NCBI GenBank assembly: GCA_036277635.1
Contig: DASUMP010000239.1
Location: 1-8,590 of the forward strand
DNA: 8,590 nucleotides
Source of the DNA: DASUMP01 sp036277635
GTDB taxonomy: Bacteria; Actinomycetota; Acidimicrobiia; IMCC26256; PALSA-610
Direction of reading: 5' to 3'
Shown here: positions 6,466 through 8,590 of the stretch, one piece after another
Layout: the number at the start of each line of letters is the position of its first letter
How positions within the stretch are numbered: the stretch's first letter is position 1
The notes under the pieces: generated by a model
What the model was told of the DNA's origin: nothing
Database searches by the model: none
What the model saw: the letters and a program-made list of their open reading frames with translations, nothing else
Translations under genes and position numbers: made by a program

Positions 6466-7944
6466 ATGACGGCAGCGGGAGCGGAGCAGCACGCATCGCG
6501 GCTGCTGATCGGCGGCGAGTGGGTCGACGGCGCCGACGGCGGCTACGAGATCGTCAACCCCGCCACCGAAGACGTCGTCGGCGTGGCGCCCGAGGCGTCG
6601 GTCGCGCAGGCGAACGACGCAGCGCGCGCCGCGCGCGACGCATTCGACTCGTGGTCGCGCACCGCGCCCGAGGTGCGCGCCGAGTTGTTGCAGCGGACGG
6701 CCGACGCGATCCGCGCCAAGACCGACGACCTGCTGCCGCTCGTGATCGCGGAGACCGGCTGCACGGCCACGGTCGGCAAGCAGATGCAGGTGCCGATGGC
6801 GGCCACCCGCTTCGACGCGTACGCGAAGTACGCGCTGCAGCCGCAGGTGCTGCCGCTGCCGCCCCAGGAGATGCCGGCCACCGCGCTCGCGCCCGGCGGT
6901 CTCATGGGCGCGATCGCGCGACGCGTGCCCGTGGGGGTCGTCGCGTGCATCACGCCGTACAACTTCCCGATCGTGAACATGGCGGGCAAGCTCGGACCAG
7001 CGCTCGCGATGGGCAACACGGTCGTGGTGCGGCCCGCGTCGCAGGACCCGCTCGCGGTGATCGAGCTCGTGCGGATCATGCACGAGGTCGGGTTCCCCGA
7101 AGGCGTCGTGAACGTGGTCACCGGCTCCACGCCCGCGAGCGGCGAGGCGCTGGTCGAGAGCGGCGACGTCGACATGGTGTCGTTCACGGGCTCGACCGGC
7201 GTGGGCACGCGCATCGCCGAGGTCGGCGGGCGCACGATGAAGCGCTTCCTCCTCGAGCTCGGCGGCAAGGGCGCCGCGCTCGTGTTCGACGACGCCGACG
7301 TGAAGACCGCGATCGGGATGGTCGGCTCGGTGTGGACGTTCCATTCGGGGCAGATCTGCACGGCGCCGACGCGCGCGATCATCCAGCGCGGCGTCTACGA
7401 CCAGGTCGTCGCCGGCCTCGCGAAGATGGCGACGGTGCTCAAGGTTGGCGACCCCTACGAGCCCGACACGGTCGTCGGCCCCGTCATCACCGCCGCGCAT
7501 CGCGACCGGGTCGAGAGCTACGTGCGCATCGGCGCCGACGAAGGCGGCGAAGTGCTCGCCGGGGGCGCGCGACCGGAGAAGCCCGACCGCGGGTTCTACG
7601 TCGCGCCCACGCTCATCGCCGGGTGCCGCACCGACATGCGCGTCGCGCAAGAAGAGATCTTCGGTCCGGTGATCGTCGCGATCCCCTTCGACGAAGAGGA
7701 CGAAGGCATCGCGATCGCGAACGACACGCCGTTCGGTCTGTACGACTACGTGTTCAGCGGCGACACGAACCGCGCGATGCGGGTGAGCAAGCGGCTGCGC
7801 ACCGGCAACGTCGGCATCAACACGACCCAGCGCAACCACGGCACGCCGTTCGGCGGCATGAAGTACAGCGGCGTCGGGCGCGACGGCGGCGAGTTCGGCC
7901 TCCACGCGTACACCGAGCTGCAGAGCGTGGTGTGGCCGGGGTGA
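6466..7944 (+). CDS. NAD(P)-dependent aldehyde dehydrogenase
   Basis: A 492-residue full-length member of the aldehyde dehydrogenase superfamily, oxidising an aldehyde to the carboxylate with NAD(P)+. It opens with LLIGGEWVDGADGGYEIVNPAT. The catalytic set is intact: N166 in TPYNFP, E264 in LELGGKG and nucleophile C298 in SGQICTAP. The E264-C298 spacing of 34 residues equals that of classical ALDH2-type enzymes. E397 in EEIFGPV is the usual nicotinamide-ribose contact. The cofactor-binding FTGSTGVG motif is also present. The C-terminal HGTPFGGMKYSGVGRDGG is the standard tail. The motifs give no specific substrate. A KstR-like site lies about 45 bp upstream, and the last codon overlaps the start of the downstream LLM oxidoreductase by GTGA, so the pair is probably co-transcribed and translationally coupled. 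A role in lipid, steroid or alcohol catabolism is suggested by this context only. Confidence 0.93.
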   Translation: MTAAGAEQHASRLLIGGEWVDGADGGYEIVNPATEDVVGVAPEASVAQANDAARAARDAFDSWSRTAPEVRAELLQRTADAIRAKTDDLLPLVIAETGCTATVGKQMQVPMAATRFDAYAKYALQPQVLPLPPQEMPATALAPGGLMGAIARRVPVGVVACITPYNFPIVNMAGKLGPALAMGNTVVVRPASQDPLAVIELVRIMHEVGFPEGVVNVVTGSTPASGEALVESGDVDMVSFTGSTGVGTRIAEVGGRTMKRFLLELGGKGAALVFDDADVKTAIGMVGSVWTFHSGQICTAPTRAIIQRGVYDQVVAGLAKMATVLKVGDPYEPDTVVGPVITAAHRDRVESYVRIGADEGGEVLAGGARPEKPDRGFYVAPTLIAGCRTDMRVAQEEIFGPVIVAIPFDEEDEGIAIANDTPFGLYDYVFSGDTNRAMRVSKRLRTGNVGINTTQRNHGTPFGGMKYSGVGRDGGEFGLHAYTELQSVVWPG

Positions 7945-8590
7945 CCGCACCGCACGACACGGTCTCGGTCGTCCCCGACGGTCGACTCGTCTTCGGCCTG
8001 CAGCTCCCGGTGCAGGCGCTGTCGGTGCGCACGTCGATGCCGTGGGAGCGCGAGGGCGCCGGACCCGACGACATCGTGCGGGTCGCGCAGACGTGCGACC
8101 GCGCCGGGTTCTTCTACGTCGCGGTGTGCGACCACGTCGCGGTGCCGCGCGGTCCCGCCGAGATGATGTCGACCACGTGGTACGACCCCGTGTCGACACT
8201 CTCGTACCTCGCCGCGCTGACCGACACCGTGCGGCTGATGACCAATGTGTACGTCGCCGCGTACCGCCATCCGCTCCAGACCGCGAAGACGTTCGCGACG
8301 CTCGACGCGCTGTCGGGTGGACGGGTCGTCCTCGGCGTGGGTGCCGGTCACCTCGAAGGCGAGTTCGCCGTGCTCGGCGTGCCGTTCGCGGAACGCGGCC
8401 GGCTCACCAACGAAGCGATCGACGGCATCGTTGCCGCGTGGTCCGACGAGTGGCCAGTGCTCGACGGCCCGACGTGGACCGCGTCCGACGTCGGCCAGCG
8501 GCCGCGCCCGGTGCAGCAGCCGCGCCCACCGATCTGGATCGGCGGCTCCGGCAAGGCCGCGCTGCGCCGCGTCGCCGAACGCGGCGACGG
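7941..8590 (+). CDS. LLM class F420-dependent oxidoreductase (TIGR03619-like; 3' end beyond window)
   Basis: From GTG 7941 the plus strand reads 216 residues with no stop before the window ends. Landmarks of the luciferase-like monooxygenase fold are LVFGLQLPVQA (residues 16-26), CDRAGFFYVAVCDHVAVPR (52-70), YDPVSTLSYLAALTDTVRLMTNVYVAAYRHPLQTAKTFATLDALSGGRVVLGVGAGHLEGEF (81-142; GVGAGHLEGEF closes a cofactor-site strand), FAERGRLTNEAI (149-160) and RPPIWIGGSGKAALRRVAERGD (195-216). These resemble the actinobacterial family catalogued as TIGR03619. Full members are about 280-310 residues, so roughly a quarter or more is missing. The start GTG shares four bases (GTGA, 7941-7944) with the dehydrogenase stop, a standard translational-coupling arrangement, and GGGG lies just before it. 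A redox partner role to the dehydrogenase, for instance making or removing an aldehyde or ketone precursor, is inference. The protein is only distantly similar to the LLM protein at 1780-2661. Confidence 0.88.
   Translation, partial: MTAPHDTVSVVPDGRLVFGLQLPVQALSVRTSMPWEREGAGPDDIVRVAQTCDRAGFFYVAVCDHVAVPRGPAEMMSTTWYDPVSTLSYLAALTDTVRLMTNVYVAAYRHPLQTAKTFATLDALSGGRVVLGVGAGHLEGEFAVLGVPFAERGRLTNEAIDGIVAAWSDEWPVLDGPTWTASDVGQRPRPVQQPRPPIWIGGSGKAALRRVAERGD

Noticed and set aside
6355..8199. A 614-codon open frame on the minus strand
   Set aside because: It is antisense to the aldehyde dehydrogenase, which has all catalytic motifs. The minus translation is Arg/His/Asp-rich without any family signature.

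Overview
This window is high-GC bacterial DNA, strongly biased to G or C at third codon positions, with GTG starts used alongside ATG. It carries several flavin/F420-type oxidoreductases. Together with the actinobacterial style of the genes, this suggests a member of the Actinomycetota, probably an uncultured Acidimicrobiia-like lineage. That placement is inferred from gene content and composition; there is no rRNA or other marker gene. No tRNA, CRISPR array, insertion sequence or phage gene was seen.

Layout. (1) 1-211, minus strand: 5' part of a pyridoxamine-phosphate-oxidase-like (FMN/F420 split-barrel) gene running off the left edge. (2) 277-687, plus: a compact VOC (glyoxalase/dioxygenase-fold) protein, divergent from gene 1. 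(3) 684-736: an unusually long RNA-type hairpin that begins on the VOC stop codon. (4) 784-1779, plus: a two-domain fusion of a Nudix hydrolase and a RimJ/RimL-type GNAT acetyltransferase. (5) 1780-2661, minus: an LLM-class F420-dependent oxidoreductase whose stop codon abuts that of gene 4 with no gap. (6) 2760-6377, plus: a 1205-residue secreted protein with a Sec signal peptide, a beta-rich N-terminal region, two right-handed beta-helix blocks and two C-terminal Calx-beta domains. (7) 6466-7944, plus: an NAD(P)-dependent aldehyde dehydrogenase with an intact catalytic triad. (8) 7941-8590, plus: a second LLM-class oxidoreductase, overlapping the dehydrogenase by GTGA and cut by the right edge.

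How the genes relate. Genes 7 and 8 form a probable operon with translational coupling. The short gap before it holds a 14-bp site matching the published KstR-type consensus TnnAACnnGTTnnA, overlapping a possible -10 box. This suggests control by a TetR-family lipid/steroid-catabolism regulator and a catabolic role in oxidising an aldehyde or alcohol-derived substrate. Genes 1, 5 and 8 could all use reduced F420 or flavin, but they lie in different transcription units. The large secreted protein stands alone with its own likely promoter. The points most worth a second look are the 684-736 hairpin, the Nudix-GNAT fusion, the KstR-like operator and the beta-helix/Calx-beta protein, which has no visible cell-wall anchor.
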